The notes: generated by a model not told the origin, from the sequence alone. Counted from the stretch's first letter, positions 46,601 to 55,166 are shown. The stretch: 64,000 nucleotides of DNA from JANXQG01 sp963719885 (GCA_963719885.1 CAVRDP010000010.1:1-64000), one strand, 5' to 3'. Numbers and translations are program-made.

Positions 46601-47066
46601 GGACGCCGCCGGTCTTGGCCAGTCGAAGTGTCACCAAATCGTCTACTTTCACGGCGAGAAGCCGTGCCACCGGTTCGTTGAGAACGATCTGGTCGCTCCC
46701 AATCGGTTTGAGCGGACCGCCGCTGCCGAGTCGCCAGAACCGCCCGTCGCAGCCGATGACGTTTACCTGGCCCAAGCGGGAATTGTCCGTTTCCAAGCTG
46801 GCGGAATAGAGGATGACCGGCGCTGCGGAACTGCCGGAGGCCTTGCCGCCGGCCAGTTCCTCGCGGAAGAAGTGGTCGGCCACCAGGACCTCGTCGATGC
46901 GGCCCAGCCCGGCCAGCACCAGGTCGCGGAGGCTGCCTCGCATGGAATCGCCGACGAGCAGGGCCCCCGTGAGCACGGCCGTGCCGACGGCCACGCCGCA
47001 GGCGACCGCCACGTTCATTTTCCAGAAATGGCGGACCGAAAGCAGAATGAGACGAAACAGCGACAT
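43671..47066 (-). CDS. FtsX-like ABC transporter permease (1131 residues)
   Basis: Large permease of the MacB/FtsX type, starting at ATG 47066 (MSLFRLILLSVRHFWKMNVA). TM1 is followed by a long periplasmic MacB-like domain (about residues 40-500). An FtsX-type TM bundle (LLFLAFSFFVIAAAVMLVVL, then LVAIAGSLIGTLAGVGYAAI) comes next, followed by a second unit with another periplasmic domain and a C-terminal FtsX bundle (SLGGLGLLLGTIGLAVVQW onwards). It is thus a fused tandem permease of the kind acting in lipoprotein transport or efflux. About 30 residues near 45070-45158 are encoded by an in-frame palindromic insertion followed by low-complexity sequence. The cognate ATPase gene is directly upstream on the same strand. 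Confidence 0.88.
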   Translation of the reverse strand: MSLFRLILLSVRHFWKMNVAVACGVAVGTAVLTGALLVGDSMRGSLRDLVLAGLGRIDEVLVADHFFREELAGGKASGSSAAPVILYSASLETDNSRLGQVNVIGCDGRFWRLGSGGPLKPIGSDQIVLNEPVARLLAVKVDDLVTLRLAKTGGVPAESAFGRKQVSVDTMPLKVAGIIPAEGLGRFGLRPNQRVPRNVYVSLAALQKQLKEIGRVNAILRSTPPPGSIWHPQVADYGIRVEPSPRGYVNVTTDRMIFAPAVEQEILEQLDGLDVQPTLTYLANTIARGNLEIPYSTITAVDFQDQPPFGPFLSTDGSPIPKLGDKQIALNSWAAERLKARVGDSIRVTFFEPESHVRTPPERSVDLQLVAIVKLEGAATDKDLTPTVRGLTDRNAIEDWDLPFEIQRKRIKPDDDKYWTKYGATPKAFVSLATGRRLWASRFGQTTALRIRLPAGKTAETTAAMLAQRVDLDPEQQGFVFRPIKAQALKAATGTTPFGLLFLAFSFFVIAAAVMLVVLLFRLGIEQRAKHVGLLLALGFRPRQITRLLAGEGLLVAIAGSLIGTLAGVGYAAIMLFGLRTWWLPAIGTPFLTLHVSWQSPAIGFASGLLMALAAIWLAVRRIGRISPRRLLAGEARVGCGQAQRRPTIFARFSVGLRCTRPHPTTPLLAPCSLLALALAPAVLLLFVKLSDEAQVGAFFGAGSLALVSLLTLVYLQLRRGATGPAVARGRGNLLRMARRNAARNPGRSALAIGLTASACFLIAAVSVFRVDPARQAADRASGNGGFTLIGQSQLPIHLDLDTPQGRKEIGFEPEQEDLLAKCHFYAFRVKSGDEASCLNLYQPRQPRLLGVPPKFIARDGFSWANAPEMPNPWQLLAPDAPRGRGQDEGAMPVVLDQTTANYALDLWNGRGQHFTIHDAHDRPLDLQVAGLLSDSIFQGDLLVGEDDLHRYDPDAVGYRYFLIETPPGEATAVQQALQQKLGDYGFASETTVERLSTLAAVQNTYLATFQSLGGLGLLLGTIGLAVVQWRNVLERRGELALLRAAGFPARMLAILVALENVLLLLLGLGVGLLSALVAVVPHLVGRGAAVPLAMLAAIFASVLVAGLAASFAATRGVLRTPILPALREER
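45073..45155. repeat. palindromic element inserted in frame in the permease gene
   Basis: Perfect 13-bp arms GTAGGGTGTGGTC (45073-45085) and GACCACACCCTAC (45143-45155), with inner arms CCCCACC and GGTGGG. It is the same family as 4869-4966 and 16499-16622. Translated on the minus strand it contributes RVGCGQAQRRPTIFARFSVG and some residues after it, in a cytoplasmic or membrane-edge loop. Confidence 0.85.
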
Positions 47067-47176
47067 GACAAAAACAAACACGAAATACGAATGTCGAAAT
47101 CCGAAACAAATTCAAAAACCCGAATTGCGAATGTTCGAGACTATTTGGTCATTCCGATTTCGTCATTTGGATTTGT

Positions 47177-47881
<705 letters not shown>

Positions 47882-47889
47882 GCGCCCAA

Positions 47890-49386
47890 TTATACCACCG
47901 CCACGGTGCGAAGTCGTTCAAGCGTGGCGTGGGCCGGCTCGGCCTGGCAGCCGTTGTGGAAGAAGGTACAATTGCCGCCGGCCGCCGTGGCCTGCCCCAA
48001 GGCCGCTTCGGCGCGGGCGAGCATCGACTCCGTAGTATCGGCCTGAACGGCCACCACGCCGGCCAAACTGACCGTGAACCGCACCGATTGGCCATCGATC
48101 GGCAAGACGCAGCGGGCGACCGCCTGCCGCAACCGCTCGGCCACGCGGATCAGCTCCGCCGGGCTTGCGCCGGGCAGCAGTATGGTGAAGGCGGCCTCGC
48201 CGCACTGGCTTCCCGAGTCCATGGTGCGGATCGAAGCGCTGAGGAATTGCACGGCACTGCGAAGCACGAAACCGGCGATTCTCGGACCGTAGCGTTTTGC
48301 CAGCGATGGGAAGTCGTCGATCTGCATCATCAACAGGGTCGGCACCGAACCGCGACGCCGCCATTCCGCCAGCCGGCGGCTTAGGCTCAGGCCAAAATCG
48401 CTCTTGGAGTGAAGTCCAGATTGTGATGGCGATTCTAGCGCCGGGTCGGGTGAAGGAGCCGGCACGGGCGCATAAACTTTCGGCGCCGGTTTCGCGTCGC
48501 ACGGCCGGGCAATGGGGCGAATTTCCTGGCCATCGTGCCAGCAGCCGCGGTTCCGCCCGGTTTGCTTGGCCGCATACAAAGCGGCATCCGCGCGGCGGAG
48601 CAACGCCGGAACGTCCTCACCCGGCAGCAGCTCGGCGATGCCGAAGCTCATCGTGACCTTCAGCTCGCTGGTGGACGAGCGGAAGCGGGCCGCCTCGACG
48701 GCTTGCCGGGCACGCTCCAGGGCACGTATGGCCTCGCTGGAACTGGTCGCCGGCAGTACGATCGTTATCTCCTCGCCGCCGTAGCGGGCAACAAAATCAC
48801 CGTCCCGGGCCGACTCGCGCAGTACGCGTGCCGTACCGCGCAGCACTTCGTCGCCGGTCTGATGTCCGTGGGCATCGTTGAACTGCTTGAAATGATCGAT
48901 GTCGCCGAGAACCAGCGAGAAGGGCCGGCGCGTGCGCTGGAATTCCTCGAAGCAAACGGCGACCTTGTCATCGAAGGCCCGGCGATTGGCCAGACCGGTG
49001 AGGACGTCGGTACGGGCTTCGGCGGCCTTCATCTCCACGAGCCGCGCTTGTTCGTGGAGCTTGTCCTCGACGGAACTGAGTTGCGACTGCATCGACTGAT
49101 TGGCGTCGATCAGCCGCGCTACGGCCGAGATCACGCCTTCAGGTTCCTGGGGCTCGCCGACCAATTCCTGGTTGATCGCTTCGACCCGGCTGCTGTGTTG
49201 TCCGACGTTGGCCGCCATGTGGCTGGCCAGGTCTTTCAGTTGCGCGAGGACTTGCTGGGCCAGCCGCTGTTCTGCCGGCAGTTCCGCGGGAGTGCCGCGG
49301 AGGGCGCGATGCAACAACCACCCGGCACCCCCTCCGCCGGAACTCATCAAGATCGCAAACGATAGATCGCCAAGCATCTCAAGCAT
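47890..49386 (-). CDS. GGDEF diguanylate cyclase with second degenerate GGDEF-like domain
   Basis: A 498-residue protein. An N-terminal hydrophobic segment (about 5-27) is followed by a helical/coiled region (about 40-125) and a complete GGDEF domain (RTDVLTGLANRRAFDD; active site YGGEEI). An RxxD inhibitory site, RDGD, lies five residues before GGEE, so product inhibition by c-di-GMP is expected. A proline-rich linker (PAPKVYAPVPAPSPDPALES) leads to a second domain (about 335-475). This has the same fold pattern (LMMQIDDFPSLAKRYG, ILLPGASPAELI), but the active loop reads QCGEAAF, so it is probably catalytically dead. The gene ends 8 bases before the ABC ATPase start and may be in its operon. 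Confidence 0.88.
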   Translation of the reverse strand: MLEMLGDLSFAILMSSGGGGAGWLLHRALRGTPAELPAEQRLAQQVLAQLKDLASHMAANVGQHSSRVEAINQELVGEPQEPEGVISAVARLIDANQSMQSQLSSVEDKLHEQARLVEMKAAEARTDVLTGLANRRAFDDKVAVCFEEFQRTRRPFSLVLGDIDHFKQFNDAHGHQTGDEVLRGTARVLRESARDGDFVARYGGEEITIVLPATSSSEAIRALERARQAVEAARFRSSTSELKVTMSFGIAELLPGEDVPALLRRADAALYAAKQTGRNRGCWHDGQEIRPIARPCDAKPAPKVYAPVPAPSPDPALESPSQSGLHSKSDFGLSLSRRLAEWRRRGSVPTLLMMQIDDFPSLAKRYGPRIAGFVLRSAVQFLSASIRTMDSGSQCGEAAFTILLPGASPAELIRVAERLRQAVARCVLPIDGQSVRFTVSLAGVVAVQADTTESMLARAEAALGQATAAGGNCTFFHNGCQAEPAHATLERLRTVAVV

Positions 49387-49626
49387 AGCCCTACCCGATT
49401 CAGGGGCCTTTTCCCGCCGGACTAATGCCAGTGTCGCCAGCAGTCATGAAATAGGCTCTTAGGAAATCTTAGTTTGGCTTCTTGACACGCGGGGAAAAAG
49501 ACACCAGTAGGATACTACTTCTGGGCATTCACGGGCCGGCAAAGCGGACACAATCGGCGTTTTCGGCATATTCCCGCGTTCCCACCGAGTACCTTGTAGT
49601 CGCGGTCGGCGTGGGAACGAGGAGAT

Positions 49627-49655
49627 TTGCAACCGCCAAAACGTCATGTTATACT
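49627..49655 (+). promoter_or_regulatory. sigma70-type promoter upstream of the DUF1080-ThuA gene
   Basis: TTGCAA (49627-49632), a 17-base spacer and TATACT (49650-49655), 45 bases before the ATG at 49701. The rest of the 314-base gap 49387-49700 holds a second possible -35 (TTGACA, 49482-49487) and an imperfect GTTCCCACC / GGTGGGAAC-like pairing around 49577-49618, and no gene. Confidence 0.6.
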
Positions 49656-49700
49656 GCGGTCGCTTACCCACCTTAACTTCCTTGATCCTGGAGAACCATC

Positions 49701-51353
49701 ATGAAGCGAAAATGCGACGGAATTAGTTCCGTTCTACGAAGGGGAATTCAAGCGTTGGCCTGGTGCCTGGGGATTGTCATGGCAGTGGCCGCGGGCACCA
49801 TGTACCCATGGTCGGCTGCACAAGCCCAGCCTGCGGCCGCGGATGCCGACGGCTTCCGCCCGTTGTTCGACGGCAAGACGCTCGACGGCTGGGACGGCGA
49901 TCCGAAGATCTGGCGGGTCGAGGACGGCTGCATCACCGGGCAGACGACCAAGGAAAATCCCGCACACTACAACACGTTTCTCATCTGGCGGGGCGGCAAG
50001 CCGGGCGACTTCCAACTGAAGATCGAGTTCCGCATGCCCAACCCGGGCTTCGCCAACTCCGGCGTGCAGATCCGCAGTTGGGAAGGTTCCGGCCCCGAGA
50101 AATGGCGAGTCTTCGGCTACCAGCCCGACATGGACTCCAGCGACACCTACACGGGCACGTGCTATGGCGAGAATTATCGCGGCGGCCTGGCCGGCCGCGG
50201 CGAGAAGGTCACGATCGACAAGGACGGCAAGAAGAAGATCGAGCGTTTCGCCGACGCGTCCGAACTGGCCAAGTTCATCAAGCACCGCGACTGGAACGAG
50301 TACGACATCACCGCCCGCGGAAACCGCATCATCGAAAAGATCAACGGGCACCTGATGTGCGAATTGGTCGATGAAGACAAGGTCGCCCGCAAGGACGGCG
50401 TCATCGCCTTGCAGATCCATGCCGGCGAGCCCATGAAGGTCCAGTTCCGCAACGTCCGCTTCAAGGAACTGAAGCACGACAATCCGATGAAGGCCGACGC
50501 CAAGAAGAAGATCGTCTTCCTTGCTGGCGGTCCCAGCCACGGCTATGCCCAGCACGAGCACCATGCCGGCTGCCTGCTCCTGGCCAAATGCATCCAAGAG
50601 AATGTTCCCGAGGCCGAGACGGTCGTTTACCAGGGCTGGCCGAAGGATCCGCAGGCCATGGACGACGCAGCCACCGTGGTCATATTCTGCGACGGCGGCG
50701 GCGGTCACCTGGTGATGAACCATCTCGACGAGTTCGACGCCCTGGCCCGCAAGGGCGTCGGCCTGGTGTGCATCCACTATGCGGTCGAGGTGCCGACGGG
50801 CAAGGCGGGCGACCTGATGAAGAGTTGGATCGGCGGCTATTTCGAGACCTTCTGGTCGGTCAATCCGGATTGGACGGCCCATTACAAGGAGTTCCCCGAC
50901 CACCCCGTGGCCCGCGGCCTCCGCCCCTTTACGGTCACGGATGAGTGGTACTTTCACATGCGTTTTGCGGACGACATGAAAGGCGTGACGCCGATTCTCA
51001 CCGCGGTCCCGCCCGACGCGGTGCATCGCCCGGGCAACGATGCTCACGGGGCCAATCCGCACGTCTTCGCCCGCAAGGGCATGCCCGAGCACACGGCTTG
51101 GGCATACCAACGGCCGGGCGGCGGCCGCGGCTTCGGCATCACCGGCGCCCATTATCATTGGAACTGGGGCTGCGACGGTTTCCGCACGGCCGTGCTTAAC
51201 GGCATCGTCTGGACGGCCGGGCTGGAAGTGCCCGCCAGCGGCGTGCCCTCGAAGACGCCGAGCTACGAAGAGTTGCTGCAGAACCTCGACAAGAAGCAAG
51301 GAGCTACCAATGCCGACGAGGTGAAGAAGATGCTGGAGGGGTTCAAGAAGTAG
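49701..51353 (+). CDS. exported DUF1080 (3-keto-disaccharide hydrolase-like) + ThuA-like protein
   Basis: A 550-residue protein. An N-terminal signal peptide (about 15-42, ALAWCLGIVMAVAAGTM... ending AQA) directs export. Residues about 50-255 form a DUF1080 domain (FRPLFDGKTLDGWDGDPKIW, NSGVQIRSWEG, ending VQFRNVRFKEL), a concanavalin-like fold now called 3-keto-disaccharide hydrolase. Residues about 270-510 form a ThuA-like domain (KKIVFLAGGPSHGYAQHEHH, then GLVCIHYAVE and AWAYQRPGGGRGFGITGAHY), a glutamine-amidotransferase-like fold linked to trehalose utilisation. The pairing is frequent in planctomycetes and points to periplasmic sugar breakdown. The product of this particular protein is not known. 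Confidence 0.9.
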   Translation: MKRKCDGISSVLRRGIQALAWCLGIVMAVAAGTMYPWSAAQAQPAAADADGFRPLFDGKTLDGWDGDPKIWRVEDGCITGQTTKENPAHYNTFLIWRGGKPGDFQLKIEFRMPNPGFANSGVQIRSWEGSGPEKWRVFGYQPDMDSSDTYTGTCYGENYRGGLAGRGEKVTIDKDGKKKIERFADASELAKFIKHRDWNEYDITARGNRIIEKINGHLMCELVDEDKVARKDGVIALQIHAGEPMKVQFRNVRFKELKHDNPMKADAKKKIVFLAGGPSHGYAQHEHHAGCLLLAKCIQENVPEAETVVYQGWPKDPQAMDDAATVVIFCDGGGGHLVMNHLDEFDALARKGVGLVCIHYAVEVPTGKAGDLMKSWIGGYFETFWSVNPDWTAHYKEFPDHPVARGLRPFTVTDEWYFHMRFADDMKGVTPILTAVPPDAVHRPGNDAHGANPHVFARKGMPEHTAWAYQRPGGGRGFGITGAHYHWNWGCDGFRTAVLNGIVWTAGLEVPASGVPSKTPSYEELLQNLDKKQGATNADEVKKMLEGFKK

Positions 51354-51360
51354 GCGGGGA

Positions 51361-51606
51361 ATGATTGACTTGCCATATTCCCTGATCATCGAGGCTACTG
51401 AAGAGCCTGATTTCTTCCGGTTCTACTCGCCTGACCTGGATGGCTTTACCGGCATCGGGCATTCCATCGAGGATTGCCTCTAGCAGGCCCGCTGGGCCAT
51501 GAAGGAGCACATGGCCTTGCTGGTATCGCAAGGACTACAGGTGCCGTCTCCAAGCAGGGATCCTAAGATCACGATTCAGAATAGCAGAGAGCCGGCCACG
51601 GCTTGA
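51361..51606 (+). pseudogene. HicB-like antitoxin with nonsense codon
   Basis: From ATG 51361 the frame encodes LIIEATEEPDFFRFYSPDLD, GFTGIGHSIEDCL, then a TAG (51481-51483), then QARWAMKEHMALLVSQGLQV to a TGA at 51604-51606. The pattern (short beta strand, GxxxxGxSxxEA-like, then helix HMxLLxxxGxxxP) fits HicB/UPF0150 antitoxins. The in-frame stop would truncate it to 40 residues. No HicA toxin gene is adjacent. It starts 8 bases after the DUF1080-ThuA gene. Confidence 0.65.
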
Positions 51607-51637
51607 GTTGAAGCTGGGCATCTGCTACGCTTACCGG

Positions 51638-53620
51638 ATGCTTTCTCCCGCCGAAATCCTCGGGCCGGGCGGCCGCATCGCCGCAAGGCTGCCGAACTAC
51701 GAACATCGCGACGAACAACTGGCCATGGCCGACGCCGTGGCGGATGCGATCGAGAATCGCCATCATCTGGTCGTCGAGGCCGGCACTGGCGTGGGCAAGA
51801 GCTTTGCCTATCTCGTGCCGGCCATTTTGGCCACAGAGGAAAAGGCCGAAAACGACGAGGCAGAAGAAGCGGTACGTCCGCGGGTGGTCATCTCCACGCA
51901 CACGATCAGCCTGCAGGAGCAACTGCTGACCAAGGACCTGCCGCTCTTGCGGAGCGTGATGCCGACCGAGTTCACCGCGGTGCTCGTCAAGGGCCGGCGG
52001 AATTACCTCAGCCGGCGGCGGATGAAGAACGCCTTGGGCCGGGCCGCGGGATTGTTCAGCGAGGAAGAAGACTACGAGCAGCTCCGCCAGATCGAGGCCT
52101 GGTCGCGCGACACGACCGACGGTTCGCTCTCCGACCTGCCCTACAAGCCATCGCCCACAGTGTGGGATGAAGTGGCCAGCGACAGCACCAACTGCATGGG
52201 TCGCGAGTGTCCCACCTACGCCGCATGTTTCTACTACCAGGCCCGGCGGCGGATGAGCCATGCCCAGATCCTCGTGGTCAATCATGCCCTGTACTTCACC
52301 GACCTGGCCTTGCGGATGCAAGGCGTGGGCATGTTGCCCAGGCACGACATCGTGATCTTCGACGAGGCCCATACGTTGGAAGCGGTGGCCGGCGATCACC
52401 TGGGCCTGCGGCTCACCAATGCCCAGGTTGAGTTCACCCTGCGGCGGCTGTACAACGATCGGGCGAACAAGGGCCTGCTGGCCCGGCCCGGCTTCCGCGA
52501 GGCCCAGGAGCAGGTGATCGACTGCTATCACCGCGCCCAGCAGTATTTCGAAGAAATCGGCGAGTGGCTCGCCCGGCAGAAGGATGGCAGCGGCCGCGTG
52601 CGGGAAGCGCAAGCCATCGAGAATGTACTGAGCGAAGGCTTGAGCAAGCTTTCGCGGCTGGTCCGCCAGCAGTCGAAGTCGATCCAGAAACCCGAGGAGC
52701 GGCAGGATTTTACCGCCGCCGCGGCTCGGCTGCAAGGCCTGGCCGAGGGCTTCGATCAATGGAACACGCAGCAAATGGCCGAGGCCGTCTATTGGGTCGA
52801 GGCCACGCGGAGCCGCCGGGGGCAACGGATCTCGCTGGCCGCCACGCCGATCGATGTCGGTCCCATCCTCCGCGAAAATCTCTTCAACAAAGTGCCCACC
52901 GTCATCATGACCAGCGCCACGCTGGCCACGGCAGGCAAATTCGATTTCTTCCAGTCGCGCGTCGGCCTGTTGCAAGCAGCGACGCTCAACCTGGGCAGCC
53001 CGTTCAACTACCAAGAGCAGGCCGAACTGATCTTGCTGGAAGGGATGCCCGATCCCGGCAGCGAGGCGGCGCGCTACGAACCGGCGGCGATCGCCATGAT
53101 TCAGCGTTACGTGGCGCGGACGGAAGGGCGGGCCTTCGTGCTGTTTACCAGTTACGAGATGATGCGGCGGGCCGTGGCAGTTCTCACGCCCTGGCTCGTC
53201 CAACAGAACCTGGCCCTCTATAGCCAGGCCGACGGCACGCCGCGGACGCAGATGATCGAGCAGTTCAAGGCCAATCCCCGCGGCGTGTTGTTCGGCGTCG
53301 ACAGTTTCTGGCAAGGCGTCGACGTACCGGGCGATGCCCTGGTGAACGTGATCATCACGCGGCTGCCCTTCAGCGTTCCCGACCGGCCGCTCTTGGAAGC
53401 CCGCTTGGACGCGATCCGTGCCGCGGGTGGCAATCCCTTTCGCGACTATCAACTGCCCGAGGCGATCTTGAAACTCAAGCAGGGTTTCGGCCGCTTGATT
53501 CGCACCCGGCGGGACCAGGGGATCGTCGTGATTCTCGATCCGCGGGTACGGACGAAGCCCTACGGGCGGATGTTCTTGGCCTCGTTGCCGAAATGCCGGC
53601 AAACGGTGGAGAAGGTATAA
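51638..53620 (+). CDS. dinG: DinG/XPD-family ATP-dependent helicase
   Basis: A 660-residue superfamily 2 helicase from ATG 51638; an upstream ATG at 51608 gives an unlikely ten-residue extension. Motif I is VEAGTGVGKSFAYL (about 43-56), motif Ia is VISTHTISLQEQLL, motif II is VIFDEAHTLEAV and motif VI is QGFGRLIRTRRDQG. The iron-sulphur cluster region retains CMGRECPTYAAC (three Cys with C-x4-C-x5-C spacing). However, the first Cys usually seen in the NYLC segment is Ser here (GRRNYLSRRRM), so cluster ligation may be atypical. The enzyme would unwind DNA, R-loops or D-loops during repair. It stands alone, downstream of the broken hicB. Confidence 0.9.
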   Translation: MLSPAEILGPGGRIAARLPNYEHRDEQLAMADAVADAIENRHHLVVEAGTGVGKSFAYLVPAILATEEKAENDEAEEAVRPRVVISTHTISLQEQLLTKDLPLLRSVMPTEFTAVLVKGRRNYLSRRRMKNALGRAAGLFSEEEDYEQLRQIEAWSRDTTDGSLSDLPYKPSPTVWDEVASDSTNCMGRECPTYAACFYYQARRRMSHAQILVVNHALYFTDLALRMQGVGMLPRHDIVIFDEAHTLEAVAGDHLGLRLTNAQVEFTLRRLYNDRANKGLLARPGFREAQEQVIDCYHRAQQYFEEIGEWLARQKDGSGRVREAQAIENVLSEGLSKLSRLVRQQSKSIQKPEERQDFTAAAARLQGLAEGFDQWNTQQMAEAVYWVEATRSRRGQRISLAATPIDVGPILRENLFNKVPTVIMTSATLATAGKFDFFQSRVGLLQAATLNLGSPFNYQEQAELILLEGMPDPGSEAARYEPAAIAMIQRYVARTEGRAFVLFTSYEMMRRAVAVLTPWLVQQNLALYSQADGTPRTQMIEQFKANPRGVLFGVDSFWQGVDVPGDALVNVIITRLPFSVPDRPLLEARLDAIRAAGGNPFRDYQLPEAILKLKQGFGRLIRTRRDQGIVVILDPRVRTKPYGRMFLASLPKCRQTVEKV

Positions 53621-53879
53621 GGGCCTTTGTTCCTAACAAAACTCCAATCAATTGCTAACAAATCATTTGCAGGAAGTTCACAATCTGCACACATTCGTGT
53701 GGCAGAATACTGGGTGTTGTGAGCGACGAGAAAAAGCCGGTCAGGATGCTCCGCGCCGGGAAGCTGTCGCGCGTGGGCAACAGTTCGACATCGAAGCTTT
53801 CCCCCGCAAATATCCTGACCAAGCAAATACCAACGAAACACGGCTGGCTGCCGGGTAGGAGAGCAGTGAATTGTCTTCT

Positions 53880-54130
53880 CTACCCACACCGGTTTTACCC
53901 AGGACCGGCTTTGCAATTCCCAAGGCTTGGATTTACTCCGGCAGCCAGCCTCTTGTCACTTTGAGGCAGTTTCAAGTCGCTCAGGCTGGACGCCGAGGCA
54001 GGGAGCAGACGCAAGCGCCATCTCTCACCCTACCGGTTTAACCCAGGACCGGGACAAGCGCGTTTGTCGAGCTTGGATCTGCCTCGGCGGCCAGCCGTCT
54101 TTATTGGAGATGCGGCAAAGTTGAAGTGGA
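53880..54130 (+). repeat. diverged direct repeats of about 100 bp
   Basis: Two copies, about 53880-53975 and about 54027-54125, about 146 bp apart. Shared blocks are ACCGGTTTTACCCAGGACCG / ACCGGTTTAACCCAGGACCG, then GCTTGGATTTACTCCGGCAG / GCTTGGATCTGCCTCGGCGG, then CCAGCC and a T-rich end. They occupy the roughly 560-base gap 53621-54184, in which no convincing gene was found; short open frames there have no recognisable content. Confidence 0.65.
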
Positions 54131-54184
54131 ACGAGGGGCGCAGTATAATTCAGCGGTTCTATATTTCGACGCAGGAGCCGCAAA

Positions 54185-54409
54185 ATGCCTATTGTCTTAC
54201 CCGAGGAAGTCGAGCGCCAATTCACGCCCGACGACATTCGCCTGCACTTCGCCCTGGGCTTGTTTCTGGATCGCCGGGTGACGCTCGGACAGGGCGCAGT
54301 CATCACCGGCCTTTCCCAGAGCAAGTTTCTCCACGAGTTGGGAAATCGCCGTATTCCGATCCATTACGATGAAGCGGATGCGTGCCCTGATGTTGCGACA
54401 GCCGAGTAG
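54185..54409 (+). CDS. UPF0175 family antitoxin-like protein
   Basis: A 74-residue protein with the UPF0175 pattern: LHFALGLFLDRRVTLGQGAV, ITGLSQSKFLHELGNRRIPI, HYDEADACPD. The family has an AbrB/helix-turn-helix-like small DNA-binding fold and is normally paired with a PIN-domain (DUF3368-type) toxin. No such toxin gene follows here; instead the next gene is another antitoxin, 20 bases downstream. It is either an orphan or acts on a toxin encoded elsewhere. Confidence 0.8.
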   Translation: MPIVLPEEVERQFTPDDIRLHFALGLFLDRRVTLGQGAVITGLSQSKFLHELGNRRIPIHYDEADACPDVATAE

Positions 54410-54429
54410 TGGAGCAGAGGAGCGACGCC

Positions 54430-54684
54430 ATGAATATTGTTTTGCAGCTATCCCCTGAAACCGAGGCCAAACTTCTCCAGCAGGCGGTGCTCGTCGGAAA
54501 ACCGCCGGAAGAGTTGGCCATGAAAGCCCTGGAGGAGCAATTGGCTGCCGAGAGTCCGATTATGGAAACGCAGACCGCGCAGCAATGGGTTGCCGATTTT
54601 CACCGCTGGGCCGAAAGTCATCGGCGACTACCGAAGGAGGCCGACGATAGTCGCGAGAGCATCCATGAAGGGCGACGTGAATGA
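54430..54684 (+). CDS. orphan VapB-like antitoxin
   Basis: An 84-residue protein from ATG 54430 with a GAGGAG site. The N-terminal ribbon-helix-helix/VapB-like part is MNIVLQLSPETEAKLLQQAV, LVGKPPEELAMKALEEQLA. The tail has WVADFHRWAESHRRLPKEAD, DSRESIHEGRRE, which recalls antitoxins that precede PIN-domain toxins in planctomycetes. The expected PIN toxin is missing. The stop codon overlaps the start of the next antitoxin (ATGA at 54681-54684), so translation is coupled. Confidence 0.7.
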   Translation: MNIVLQLSPETEAKLLQQAVLVGKPPEELAMKALEEQLAAESPIMETQTAQQWVADFHRWAESHRRLPKEADDSRESIHEGRRE

Positions 54685-54911
54685 TTATGGATCAACAAAT
54701 TGCCGGACTGCTGAACTTGACGCTGCCCGAAAGGATTCAACTCGTCGAGGATCTTTGGGACAGCATCGCCGCCGAGTCGGAAAGCCTGCCGCTGCCCGAC
54801 TGGCAGAAAGAGGAATTGGCGCGTCGGGAGGCCGAGTATGCTCGCGATCCGGGTTTGGCAAGCACCTGGGAAGAAGCAAAACAGAGGATTCTGGCCCGGC
54901 ATGGTCGCTAA
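54681..54911 (+). CDS. addiction-module antitoxin, RelB/ParD-like (TIGR02574 type)
   Basis: A 76-residue protein (a second ATG is at 54687). The pattern LLNLTLPERIQLVEDLWDSI, AAESESLPLPDWQKEELARR followed by PGLASTWEEAKQRIL is typical of the addiction-module protein family, in which the C-terminal helix blocks a ParE/RelE-type toxin. It overlaps the truncated toxin gene by 11 bases, the usual arrangement for such pairs. Confidence 0.85.
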   Translation: MIMDQQIAGLLNLTLPERIQLVEDLWDSIAAESESLPLPDWQKEELARREAEYARDPGLASTWEEAKQRILARHGR

Positions 54912-55005
54912 GCTGCTCATTCTCGATGCCGCCGAGGCCGATATCGACGAGACGCATGCCTTGATGGGGTGGAACGTGCTGCCTTTGTCCCGGAGGGACA
55001 TTTGA
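54901..55005 (+). pseudogene. ParE/RelE-type toxin truncated by a repeat element
   Basis: From ATG 54901 only the first strand and the start of the first helix of a ParE-like toxin are present (MVAKLLILDAAEADIDETHA). The sequence then runs into a GTCCCGGAGGGAC repeat at 54987, which supplies the TGA stop at 55003-55005. The remaining roughly 65 residues are missing, so the toxin cannot be active. The position, overlapping an intact cognate antitoxin, supports the identification. Confidence 0.65.
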
Positions 55006-55080
55006 GAATAGCCCAGCGATTTATCGCTGGGTTCTGAAACCGGGTAGATACGGGTAGTCCCGGAGGGACGGTTGAAATAG
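54987..55080 (+). repeat. GTCCCGGAGGGAC / CAGCGATTTATCGCTG element, left member
   Basis: GTCCCGGAGGGAC (54987), GAGAATAGCCCAGCG, ATTTATCGCTGGG, a GGGTAGATACGGGTA spacer and a second GTCCCGGAGGGACGGTTGAA (to about 55075). It is the same family as in the pseudopilin 2 leader. It forms an inverted pair with 55529-55612. Confidence 0.85.
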
Positions 55081-55166
55081 CTACGGCGGATGCGATTCAT
55101 GGGACAATCATTGATGCCCCATTTTCGGTTTCAGCGGGCAAGCAGTCTTGCGCCGTGAATCAGCGA

